NCBI GenBank assembly: GCA_963402885.1
Contig: OY727098.1
Span: 13,936,717-14,000,716, forward strand
Direction: 5' to 3'
DNA length: 64,000 nucleotides
From: Antedon bifida
Taxonomy: Eukaryota; Echinodermata; Crinoidea; Comatulida; Antedonidae
Notes under the pieces: model-generated
Told to the model about the DNA's origin: nothing
The model's database searches: none
What the model saw: the letters and a program-made list of their open reading frames with translations, nothing else
Part shown: positions 44,241 through 55,756 of the stretch, piece by piece
Layout: each line of letters starts with the position of its first letter
Position numbering within the stretch: the first letter of the stretch is position 1
Made by a program: the position numbers and the translations under genes

Positions 44241-44426
44241 TTTGTTTTTTATTTCATAGCCCAATTACACGATGTATACAATATTTTATAATTTATCGTG
44301 CTTATAAACTACGTCTCATTTTAGGCTTGGGGAGTGGAGGTGAAAGAGTCATGAGTTACGACTCTTGACACAGGTCAGGATTCAACCCTGGATCTTTGGA
44401 TTGGTTAACCATCAAGCTACAGCTCC
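44241..44426 (-). mobile_element. tRNA-derived SINE, minus strand
   Basis: Minus strand from 44426: GGAGCTGTAGCTTGATGGTT (A box TAGCTTGATGG), then GATCCAGGGTTGAATCCTGA (B box GGGTTGAATCC), the shared body GCCTAAAATGAGACGTAGTT and TATAAGCACGATAAATTATA, and a GCTATGAAATAAAAAA tail. It is the same family as 36262..36485 and better preserved in the promoter boxes. Confidence 0.8.
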
Positions 44427-44456
44427 ATTACGCTTAAGTGCAATATGCTCAAAGTT

Positions 44457-44534
44457 ATATGACGTCATCGCGTCCTCGCGTCCATAAATGGGCACATCAC
44501 ATTTTTTGTTGTAACATAAAGTTTGATAAGAGCT
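44457..44534. mobile_element. Half copy of the CTGTCTACAC MITE
   Basis: ATGACGTCATCGCGTCCTCG, then ATGGGCACATCACATTTTTT and AACATAAAGTTTGATA, match the right half of 38479..38602. The left arm is missing. Confidence 0.55.
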
Positions 44535-46586
44535 AAAATAAAAAAAAATAAAAAAAAAGAATCTTGTTGAGATCTAGTTTGTAAATAGACACAGTTAAAA
44601 ATATTCATTAGGCAATATTGATAACTGTATTTAAAAACATCTATAATAATATTAATCGACCCTTTCTTTTTATGGCTAATCCGCTAGTGTTTGACAAAAC
44701 ATGTTTCATTTGATATTAATATTAGAATAGTAACTCAGTAGGCTTTGGAATGCATTCTCTTTTATCCCATGTACATTTACCGGTACTTCTATAACTATAC
44801 GTTATAGACGTATTTTCTCATGTATCATATAGAATCCTACTTTTCTATAGTATATTGATTGACATTCTAAATAAGTATAGAGTTACAGAATAATATTGAA
44901 AGCTTCACACTTTGAGCTATAAAGAAAATAAACTGCTTTTACTTGAACATGAAAGCTTAAGAATGATACATTGTAGTTATGAAAGTGTCTAAGTGTTTCA
45001 TTTCGTAAACTTGGTCATTGACTTGTATTCTTTGTGTTACGTTTTTAATGACCCAAATTTATACACAGAAGAAATACCGGGCCTTAGATTTGCTTGCACA
45101 GCTCTTCCCATCTGCTTTGTTAACGTTTGTAGCCCGGACTTACCTGAGCACACAACCCTAAAGGTAAAAAAACCAAGGAGTATGGTAGAGTAACCATCCC
45201 TCACAGCTTAATCAGCCTTTGTTCTCTGACGAAATGCCTCCATTACAATTGATACTACAGAAAATAGAGTTTGTCTAAGAAAATTGATTCTGTTACTTTA
45301 GTACTAATGTAAACGTGCCATTGTTGATAAGAATTGCTGTGGGTGACAAGGTTTGAGGATTTCTAACGGGTGGATATTGCCCCGAAGAAATGTCAGATTT
45401 GGGTTTGTTCTAAATGTACTACTTAATTCAAACATTGATGTCAAGATTTTTGCTTTCTTTATTTTAATTCCATTTGTTTAAGATGCTTAAACTTTGATCC
45501 ACAATACATTGTAAATTCGGATTAGTAATAATTATTGTTTCACCTGACAAATTAAGAAATAAGCACACATACTATTTTAAGGTATTTATTTGTAATGTAT
45601 TACTTTTTAATTCTTATTACTGGTTACTAATGCAAATACATGGGGTTTTTACCCATTGTCCGTAAATTTAAATAAACACAGGTGTTCAATAAGTTCAATG
45701 ACCAATGCAAAAACACATTTTAAAACACAATTTTATACGCAACGTTATACCATGATTAAATGTTTTATATTATATATAGCTTTGAAATTCGAATTCACTG
45801 CAATTGGAATACAAAATTTAGGGGAAGAGTTTCTATAGTGATTCCATATAATTTGATATTATCATAATTATACTACACTAAATTCAAATTTAAATATTAA
45901 GGGTGTATTTGCTATCAATAGCCTAATGTTTTGAAAAGGCATGCAAAGTTTTGTATTCATACTGAATATATTGGAATATTCACAAATGATATCGTCTGAG
46001 CCGTGGCATGAAATACATAAAAAATAGTTTGTAATATTTTAATACATAAATGACATAAATTTCGTTTAAAAAAAAGTTGATAGGCATACGCGATAAAACA
46101 TATGACTATAATAACATGATACGCGACCAATGCAATAAATGCATGTTGTAATATTAGTAAACAAAATATGTAATCAAACAGAATGAATCCTTGTTAGTGT
46201 GAAAACGAATAGTATCAATACAATTTATAGGTTGGAATAATGATGTAAAATGAGCAATTTTAAAACTATTATTATCTTAGACAATTAACAGCTGATTAAA
46301 TAAAAGTGAGACGAACCCACAAAATACAAAATAACCCAATACATTTGATTGTTTGTGGTTTCTTTCTTGTTGATTTAAGCCTATACTTGAATTTCCAAAC
46401 TAGTTTGGAAAACCAAAACTTTTATTTATTTACCGATATTTATTTAAAACATACTACATCATACAATAACTGTTTGTTTATATCCAAACGAGAAAAAAAA
46501 GATATGAAAAAAGAAACAAATAATAAAAAAGTTTCATTTTGTTGAACACAGGCCTAAACAAAATAAAATTGTACGCATGCACTGTA
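44535..46586. other. 2 kb spacer with exon-like splice signals near 45.1 kb
   Basis: On the plus strand 45068..45162 sits between CAAATTTATACACAG and AAAG|GTAAAA and reads EEIPGLRFACTALPICF then VNVCSPDLPEHTTLK, an unrecognised but protein-like string. On the minus strand a 14-nt piece (45157..45144) lies between TTTTTTTACCTTTAG and a perfect CAG|GTAAGT. Neither is supported by a neighbouring exon. Confidence 0.25.
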
Positions 46587-46735
46587 GGTTTTTAGTCGCG
46601 TGCAAACGCGACTCTACAGCTCACTATGTCGGTCGGTCGGTCGGTCGGTCGGTCGGTCGGTTGGTTGGTTGGTCGGTTGGTCGGTCGGTCGGTCGGTAAT
46701 CACTAACCCAAATTTGCGCACGCAACTGCAGCAAT
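46587..46735. repeat. (CGGT)n tetranucleotide element with hairpin head
   Basis: The hairpin AGTCGCGT-GCAA-ACGCGACT (46594..46613) is followed by CTACAGCTCACTATGT and then (CGGT)n with TTGG variants from 46629 to 46697. The same head, linker and repeat occur inverted at 51972..52089, showing that head plus repeat is a dispersed unit rather than a chance microsatellite. Confidence 0.8.
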
Positions 46736-48980
46736 GTATATGGCCTTGTTAATAGTAAACATCATATAAGATTTATAGTGAAAAGTAACGCGTCCTTGTG
46801 CGTAAACTGACATTTTGTTATTTTCCATGAATCCTACAGAAATGTTAAAGAAGTTATATTTGACTTACAGATTCAGTAATCCTACAGTAAATGGGTTTGT
46901 AACTTAACTTAACAGTTAACAAACAACTTTTCTTTTAACGTAAAAATTAGTTTACTAGGCCTAAATCATATATTTTTAGCATTGTACTTTTCAAATCTGA
47001 TATACTTCTTTTCATAACTCAATCAAATAATCTGAATTTTGATTGATAATCCAATTACCTGTAACGTTATGGTATTTCTATTCTGAATTTAAATTGCCGG
47101 TAATTTTCAATTTTCATAAGATTTTCAGATTGCAAAAATGACAGTTGATTGTAAACATGAAATAATTACGTTGACACCCTATTACCTCTCCAAACAAAAG
47201 ACAAAACACTACATGTTCCACCTGTATTAGCACCTGCTTGTACTGAATTCAAACATGCAGAATTTTAATGCGAATAACTCTTAGAAAAAGTTCAGACGAA
47301 CTCGTCTAACGCAGTTGGAAGCTGTTTGATTGGCGGGTGTCTATTCTACAACAAAATATAGTTAAAAATCAGAATAGATTTTAGTTTACTTTGATTTAGG
47401 CCTACTAGCTGCTTAAAACATGATCTCGATCATTAACATGCTTCAATATCCCTCCGCCTGTTCACGCTGAGGCCTAACAGCTAGGCCCATGCAGTGGTTC
47501 TATAAACATCATGTTTTAACTATGAATCCTGGCAGATCAGCGGAATCCCCATTGCGCTTTATGGACCTAGGCTAATGGGCACTCATTTGTTATGTACACT
47601 AAAACACGTAAACTGTTAGTATAACCTGGACTCGTACTGTTTCCTAAGTTTGATAAGGGAAACTGGAGATACATATTTGTGGAGATAATTTCTTGTCTTG
47701 TCACATGTACTATATTTCATATCACTCAAAAGAGTTTAAGATTAAGAAACTCATCCTACTTAAGTCACGTTTCAAAATTCTAGTGCTGTATTTATTTCTA
47801 AAAATTCAACAGTTTTAACAGTGAGACTAAAGCTTCAGTTACATAAGAAAATATGAAAATACAGTATGAGTAAATACGCCATAAGCGCGCTATACAGATA
47901 CCGTGATTATAATTATAATTAAACTATCAGTTACGGAAACGAAGAGAGAACAATATTTCTGCCGCAAGGCAAGACCTATAATATAATCGCCTTTTAAAAC
48001 TCATCAATGCGCATATGCAACTATGAGTACAATTTAAATGATTTACCAAAAACTGGTAAAACAGTATAAATTCTAAGCAAATAATTTATTATTAAATTAT
48101 AATTTATTTACACATTTACCGAACGAAATATTTGTTTAATACCAATGGCAATCTTCCAAACGTTAAAAAAATGTTTGATTAACCATGTATAAAAGGGAAA
48201 ACACTGAATATCTTCCAAGAGTTTAAAAAGGATAAAATGTTAATGAAAACCACTTACTACCAATGTATGAAACAAAGCACAAGAGAGATTTAAGAATACT
48301 ACAACCTAAATTAACCATAACTAAATCTAAACTTTCTAAGTAAAACTTCGCGCATTTGGGAAAATATATCCCAAAAGGTGGCTCTCCCAGGACCAACCGC
48401 TGCATAATGTTACATGATGGTTGTTTTTTTAAACCACACACACGAGTACTTAAAACGTTGACTTTTGAATTTGCTAAGTGGATTTGTTTGTGTGTCCATA
48501 TAGGAAATAAACCTTTCTCCATGTTATGTCTAAAGGATTTTCTCCTACGGCAAACCTTTCTTATCTTCTGATGTTATATTCTCAGCATGAAGATAATGAC
48601 ATTTCATGTTTTAAACATTACCTGACAAAAGGTGTACTAACAACATCAAGAAATACACACTAAATTAATTTTATAATCATCGATATTCACTTGCAGACGA
48701 CCCAAAACAAACATATCTAAAATGGCAAGGTTATACAAATATCACTTGAACATGCACCCTTTTCAATTATGTCCATTACAATTATACTCGACAGTCGATT
48801 ATGGTTAAAGATTATCAATTTGATCGACTATGATGGGCCATATTTATAATAATAGTTTAATATCACAATGATCAAAGAGCAATAAATATATCTTTATTAA
48901 CTCCGTTGTTTTTGATTTTGCAGCGATTTTGTAATATATATTTTGAAAAAAAGAAAATAATCATATTAAATCGATTCTGG
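46736..48980. other. 2.2 kb with no supported gene
   Basis: Overlapping open frames on both strands at 48223..48571 (99 and 71 codons) have no recognisable family and no splice support. TAGGCCTA palindromes are frequent. Confidence 0.35.
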
Positions 48981-48986
48981 TTTTAT

Positions 48987-49075
48987 AGATATTGTCCCTC
49001 TGAAAAAAAAATGTTTGATTTAATGTTTTTGTTGAATATGCCATATTAATGTCACATAAGCCTAATAGTAATTCA
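48987..49075. mobile_element. TTAA-MITE relative, left-end fragment
   Basis: AGATATTGTCCCTCTGAAAA followed by TTGTTGAATATGCCATATTA and ATGTCACATAA matches the left part of the diverged MITE in the LDLR-like intron (35085..35130). No right end is found nearby. Confidence 0.55.
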
Positions 49076-49880
49076 GCAAAAAAATAGTCAGCTGTACATC
49101 AACTTTTATCCAATCAGGAATCAATAAGAGTATACAGAGCCAATCGCATCCCAAGAATTCCAAGTACGTCATAACTATTTTAAGAACTGTACAACGTCCT
49201 CTTGCGTCAAATTGTTTGAAATTTGATTAACTCTATTTATCAAATTGTCACTATACTTTCGTCCGTACGCCTTCAGCGGTGGCATAAGTTGTTTGTGTAT
49301 TAACTTTATTCATATATCATAAAGTTACAGTAAATGAAACATGTGACAAATATGAAATAAACATTGCAGAATTATTCCAAATTGATTGGTTCTTTGCTGC
49401 CTTCATTCAACAAATTCAAAACAATTTGGAAATGTCATTTTACGTTATTTTTTTATGTTTTCATATAACAATATAAAAAGAAAATATTAAAGTCAAGAGA
49501 GACAGAAAGTAACCCAAAGAGGAAACTGGTGGAAGACCGTCTGTACACAGTTTTAAGAGACAATACAACAAACAGACGAATAAAAAACCAGAAGAACTTA
49601 TCTAACTGTACAGACAGTGGCAGTCTAGTAGTGTGTTATTAAAATACCATTCTGGTTAAGTGTACTTATAGTGTACTTTTTATAAGAGGTTCATTCATGA
49701 TTTTCTCGTAACTTTAGAGGTCGTGCGTTATTTTATTCGTGATTTTGACAATTCATGTCAACAGTTGTCTAGACAAGAAATGCAATTTCCGTTGTGTCAC
49801 AAAATATGCATATTTATTAATTGATACTGATGTACGCGCACTGCTACACAATAGAATTAAAATTACTATTTGATTTAAAT
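49076..49880. other. AT-rich spacer, no gene seen
   Basis: No supported exon or repeat boundary. Confidence 0.35.
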
Positions 49881-50082
49881 CTGACGACTCAATCTTCAAA
49901 AGTCAGCACCCGTCCAATAGATGGACAAGGAAGCAAATTACCCTCCCCGGCAGAAGAAATGATTGAAACCTTACAAAAGCAATTTGTCTCTTTAACCTCT
50001 GTCTAATTCATTGTCAACGCCGTTAACAACAGCTTGAGGCAGGATGGAGTTACCATCCGATTCCTGCCTAACATGAAAGAGT
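49881..50082 (+). pseudogene. Unrecognised coding-like relic with one internal stop
   Basis: The frame reads TTQSSKVSTRPIDGQGSKLP, then SPAEEMIETLQKQFVSLTSV, then TAA (50005..50007), and continues without shift as FIVNAVNNSLRQDGVTIRFL and PNMKE to a second stop. Composition is balanced and unlike the AT-driven frames around it. It may be a piece of a retroelement ORF1 or a processed host sequence; I cannot say which. Confidence 0.35.
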
Positions 50083-51529
50083 AATGTTTTCCCTCTCACT
50101 TTTTTGACACGTTCAAGTAAAACAAACGAAGCTAACATTCCAAAAGGAACGGTACCCGGTAACTAAGACCTTGGACACGGCAGGTCGCCATTGACCTAGG
50201 GTTTCCTTCTTCCCACTCATGCTGGCCTACGATGCTCAGATATGGCATCAGTTAAAAGTTAAGTATACAACTCATGCTGAGGATCATAAAAATTCGATTT
50301 CTTGATATAATTTTCCATCAATAATAATATTCTTTAATGTTACTTCGACAGTTCTGTAAAATTTCACAGCAGTGCGCCCGCAGTGTGTGATCGGTGAATG
50401 TGAAACTGCACGATAGCAATTTCGAACCTGATCAAAATTGACAGTCGAGACAACACAAGAAAATAAACATGAATGATGGCAAAATATATCGATCTATAGG
50501 CCCGGAGCACGTGAACTTTATGAAATCTACACGGGGAACAGAGGCGTAATTCACCTGAACAAATTGGGTCATTACTACACAGTGGTCAGTTGCAGTGTTT
50601 AGCAATGAGCCTACCTGTGGTGCTCAGCTATCATACTTACAAAATTACCAATTATAAAATTAGGTAACGTGTCAGATCAGCAAAGAATGTTGGTTAACTA
50701 TTAATATCCAGCTATACGAGTTGTTGTCTTGGAGGTTGTGATTACTTTTCAATTGCATGTCCCCTGCTAATCAAATATCGTTCTTCGTCTAATCAAAATA
50801 TCTCTAATCTTTATAAATGTAAATAAATACAATAAGTAAATACAATTTTTTAGTTTTTGTTAGTCAGATCATTATGTTTTCATGCGAAAATATATACATA
50901 TGAATTATGAACGTCCAGATTTAATCCAAAGGATCTGGTGGCATTAGTCCACATTGGTATTGGAGATAATCATTGCAATATTGTATTGGAATAATTGTGA
51001 TTATATGCATTTAGTTTAAACACAATTCTTGTCATCCAAAAACGAAACTGATCAAATCAAACGATTGGCCCAACTATGCAAATATGCAAAACACACTATC
51101 ACCAAATGTTGAAAACCGATTGGACAACTTCGTTAAACGATACACGGGTTAAAATAGGGTTTCAAAGAAAATGGTTTAGATATTCTATTAAAGAAAACTA
51201 TTTTTTGTCATAGATAGATAGAGAGATAGCATTCTTCTTCTGAACATGTTATTAGAAATAATGTATTAGGCCTATTAATATTTAAGCAAAAGCTTGTAGG
51301 TATATCAAAGTAAAGCAGATTTTCTTACTGATATATAAGTCTACGCTAGCAAAATTTAGTCCAACTTAAGAAAAACTCCGATTTTTGAAAGACAAGAAGT
51401 CCAAAGTTTGTCAGTGTACACCAGTTGACAAACGTCGGCAAACTGTTTACAAACGTGCCTTCTTGACATAGGTTTGGTGAGTTGTGTAGTCAACGAATTA
51501 ACTAAAAGTGTTGAAAAAAATTGATAACA
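50083..51529. other. 1.4 kb with no supported gene
   Basis: A slightly GC-richer patch at about 50140..50240 has no recognised content. The rest is AT-rich. Confidence 0.35.
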
Positions 51530-52108
51530 TGACAGCCCAATTCCCTACAATTGTTGACGTTTTGTAAAAATAATGCATATATATTACTTTAGTAACATTA
51601 AACCAGTTCATTCCTTGTCTTAAATGTACGTTAATGATAGATTATGATAAAAAGAGAGAAACAATGCACTACCTAAGTAGCTCGAGGTACTATGCCTATA
51701 ATTAGCGTACGATGTTTGTACATTATTGCTGTTTATCAGGCCTAAATACTGTCCACGAGAGCCTGACGTTGTTGCATTAATTGTCTTTCTGTGTTTGACA
51801 GAATACGTTATTGAAAATTGGGTGAAACCCGGCATTTGATTCTTCCATTTGTTTTGGCCTTTATGATCGATATATTTGTAACCATTTAAAGACGAAAAAA
51901 GTTATTTCAATAGGATCATATAGTATTTATTTTTACATTAAATGTAGTTTGTGACCTTAAATTAGATCTAAACAAGGTCATGTTTACCGACCGGCCGACC
52001 GACCGACCAACCGACCGACAAAACGACCGACCATCCGACCAATCGACCGACAAAGCGAGCTGTAAAGTCGCGTTGCACGCGACTAAAAACGTAGGGAACG
52101 GGACTTTA
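51530..52108. mobile_element. Second copy of the GACACCTTCCCTACA MITE, carrying a nested insertion
   Basis: Follows 25991..26635 from TTCCCTACAATTGTTGACGT to GTAGGGAACGGGACTTTAA. Its outer arms are worn (GACAGCCCAA instead of AAAGACACC). Relative to the first copy it lacks part of the middle and gains about 118 bp at 51972..52089. Confidence 0.75.
51972..52089. repeat. (GACC)n element with hairpin, nested in the MITE
   Basis: Inverted copy of the 46587..46735 unit: (CCGA)n repeats from about 51987 to 52052, linker AAAGCGAGCTGTAA, hairpin AGTCGCGT-TGC-ACGCGACT (52066..52084), then AAAAA. It splits the MITE text exactly between ATTAGATCTAAA and ACGTAGGGAA, so the insertion limits are known to within a few bases. 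Confidence 0.8.
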
Positions 52109-55100
52109 ATGCTCTGTACAGTTTACTATTGTTGACAAAACTCAGTACAAATTGAAATCTTTTAATAATATTGTGACTTTACTAGCGCCCCCTGTTGTTG
52201 TAAAACTTTCAGCAAAAACACTAAACCAAGAGTAAACAATTTTAAACAACCAAATTGATATTCTCATGAATCAAATCTCCAAAGATATATAAAAAAAATA
52301 TATCTGATTTGTAAATTGTTTAATTCTTAACTTTCTAATTTGTCTTTGTCGTAATAAAGGACTCCCTCTATAACTACGAAATGCAATTAAATACAAACAA
52401 ATTGGATAGTTTACAAGGACCAGCATAAAGTACTCCAAGGGACCAGTAATATTTCAGTTAATTATCATCTATTTTATTGAAAAACTGTGTGTATTGATAT
52501 ATGCATTTTAGTGACTTATTGAATAACCAGAGTGGATGATGTGTATATAATAGTACAAGCAATTGTAACAGGGACCGCGCATGCGATGTCGACTCTACGG
52601 ACGATTGATTTGTAAGCGCCAGATGATGACGTATGTAAAGTACAGTATTATGCTTTTTAGTTTGACATCATTATAAGTATTTGATAATGTTAATGAAGGT
52701 AAAAGGTTACTGGGCAAAAATAGAATTGAGCATGCGCTAAACGGTATCATCTAATTTGGTGAACTATATTAGTCACATACTTTGAGCTTGAATGCCTTAA
52801 GACATACAGAATGTCGTGCTTCAAGGGTGGTACAATGATACATAGAAAGACTGGAATAAAAACTAAACAGCGCCACTTTCGATAATAATTTTGATTCAGG
52901 CATCAATTATGAAATAATAATTGATGCCATTTTGCTTGGCAACGCCGGTGGTCTACAAGAATTCCATGCACCAAGTGTCAACCCCATCAAAATTAAGCAC
53001 AATATTGTTACATTTTGACAACTCTTGTAGGAGAGAAATCACAGGCGGGGGTCGAGTCAGTCCGCAGGATAGTCTGTAATTCCACCTGCCCGAGACGCCT
53101 TCCTGTAGCCCTTATTAAAACAGAAACATATTTTGACTTAATACAGCCAACACACAATTGAACGCCAATTAGCTTAGCGTTTAATTGAAAAGGGCTATGA
53201 CTCTTAAAACCAAAGGGATACATGCCTACTGATTTCAAAGGTCAGAATACAGCTTCAACTAAGAAAAAACATCTGCAAATAATACTATTGATCACAAGTA
53301 AAAACAATTGGACTGGAAAATCTGTAAAAAGTTAGCATAAGTATTTTTTCGATTCTAATATGGTGTATAGAACTGTGGGGATTGCGGCCACAATCTCTGC
53401 CTATGTTTTTAGTGTTAATAGTTTACATCTTAATAAAGAAAGTAAACCGTTATGCAATCTTATTATATTCAGAAATAAATAGGTAGCATGTGCCCAATGT
53501 GGAGATTTACGAACTTTCCCATATAGTTATCTTGCACCAAACGTCAACAGTCCTTTGGTGCATGCAATTATAGAAATAAAATTAGTAACATAGTACTTGA
53601 AAAAAGTTTTGACAAATCATGTTGAGTAGACAAAAAGAGAAGAACATAAAGAGGTACTGACGACAGAAAACAAGAAGGAAGAGGGGAACATACAGTAATA
53701 GGAAATTTGACAGAAAAAACCACGAAATTTAGTAGGCATGTAGGTTAGATGGACTTTTGACATTTGTCAAGATGTTTAACAAATGTTGCAATCTGTTTGG
53801 TCTGTAGATTATTAAGAACATGGGCAGGCAGGAGCTAAGCAGGACTCCGAATCTGGAAAGGGCAAATGTCACTATGATGGCAAAAAGTTTAAGTTGCAAC
53901 AGTAGCTCTTGTAACGTAATATGCGCAGTATCAGTGTTTCATAATAAGAAGATGAATTAAATCATAGAACGTTTTGTTGTGCGTTCGGGTTTGACGGATA
54001 GGCATAGAAATTTAATCTCAGCGATTAATATTATGAAATTGCAAACTTCCGTTGCGTAGTTGGATGTAAACGCTTGACGACGTGGGAGGCAAAATTTGTT
54101 TCTGTTGCACTTTGTATCTAGGGTCAGGTTTAACATAACCGATACAGTAGCATTCGACGTATCATTTTGTACCTCCATTGGTGGAACATAATTACATTTT
54201 GATTGAGAATAAGTGGGGTAACATCTTCTTATAGAACAACTCGTTAGGACCCCGTAGTTAGGAAATTATTACTGGACGTCGATTAATTAAGGCGCATTCA
54301 ATAACTAAATTGTTATTATCCAAAATAATGCTGTCACGCATCAATCAAAATCCTATATTATTATTAACTTTTATAATCTACTTGTTACATGAATACTCAG
54401 AATCTACAACATGAATCTACAGTAATACTGACCATCACGGTCGTTGGAATAAAACCGTTCTGCAACGAGTTCTCCTCACTAACGAATTATAATTTGTTTG
54501 CTCGATAAAGAAATATTATATGATACAATTATTACAACTGACATTAATTACAATGATTCAAAACGTTATTTGTATCAAGCACGTGCGCACAACATTAAGT
54601 TGATCATTTTTACCATTACCGGTCGATAGATATATCTACCCGATTATCAATGCTGTATCTATGGTTAGGTTTAATATAACCGATACTGACGTAGCATTCG
54701 ACGTATCATTTTGTTTTTGTGATAAGTGAGCAATGCAATTTCCAGTTTATTTGACAATAAAAAGTTATCTGTATCCATGTATCTCCATATCTCAGGTGGT
54801 GCCTGTATCATATACTGGTAGGTTAAATGTAGGTTAATGGTCTATGATTCTATGAAATTTCGTTTCATACTGGAAAAACCTAAATACAGTACCGATATCG
54901 GGTATACAGTAGGTCTATATCAAGAAAAAATATTATGCATTTTTGTAACATTCTCACTGATTCAGATAACTTGATTCTCATACCTCCGGCACTATTGCAA
55001 TGTTTCTAGATAAATACAACTTCGAAGATTTTGCCAGAAAACATATTCATCGACTTAAAAGTAACTGTTACTACTCCATAGTAGGCCTATTTGCGTTCAC

Positions 55101-55375
55101 ACATACGTATTGCAGATGTTGCATGTGTAAGGTTAATAGTTTTGTAACTGTTAACTTTCATCTAATTATTCGTAGAAATATCATACAAGTTTATTTATAT
55201 TGTAGGTATTAGTAGCACATAATGTTATTCTCATTTATTAGCATTCTTTTTTTATATTCTATTATCAACTTAAAAGCCAAAGGCTTCGTCGCAAAATATA
55301 AAATAGTCTAATTGTGAGAAATCATGGACGTCCTGCAAGTTAAAGGCTACCATGAAACCTTTTAGTACTCTTGGG
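52109..55375. other. 3.3 kb with no supported gene; hairpin and a direct repeat
   Basis: 52899..52928 is a perfect hairpin (GGCATCAATTAT, 6-base loop, ATAATTGATGCC). A block of about 55 bp, AGGTTTAACATAACCGATAC then GTAGCATTCGACGTATCATT, at 54125..54173 is repeated at 54667..54713 with a few changes. Open frames at 53008..53238 (minus), 53957..54178 (minus) and 55000..55212 (plus) are unrecognised. Confidence 0.45.
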
Positions 55376-55756
55376 TGGGCTTCTTTTCGAGATTACTTTT
55401 GCAAACTTTTTTTTCGAAATAATTTCTGTAAATGTTATGAATTGCTGTATACTTCAACATAGAGATATCATAGTGAACTATTATATCACTACGACAATAA
55501 TAATATTTTGAGACATTACCTGCCAATTTTATATAAATTTGTGATCAAAATACCGTTTTAAACTGTAAAATAAATGTAGGATATAAACTCGATCATACAT
55601 TATATCTGAATAACAAGTTATCTGGCATTAAATCACATTTATTTCTTTGATATTCAAATAGTCTATCTCGAAAAGAAGTCTACTTTCATACTATTTTGAA
55701 AATACCAAAGGGTGGGGCTTCTTTTCGAAATGGGCTTCTTTTCGAAAAGAAGCCCA
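55376..55756. mobile_element. Inverted-repeat element with TGGGCTTCTTTTCGA ends
   Basis: TGGGCTTCTTTTCGA (55376..55390) is mirrored at the right end by TCGAAAAGAAGCCCA, which is itself the second half of a perfect 26-bp palindrome (55731..55756). Further copies of GGGCTTCTTTTCGA (55715) and TCGAAAAGAAGTC (55668) lie inside. It is 381 bp, AT-rich and non-coding; no target duplication is clear. Confidence 0.7.

Noticed and set aside
48223-48571. Overlapping open frames of 99 (minus) and 71 (plus) codons
   Set aside because: Both strands are open over the same bases, with no known motif, no neighbouring exon and no clear codon pattern; left as unassigned.
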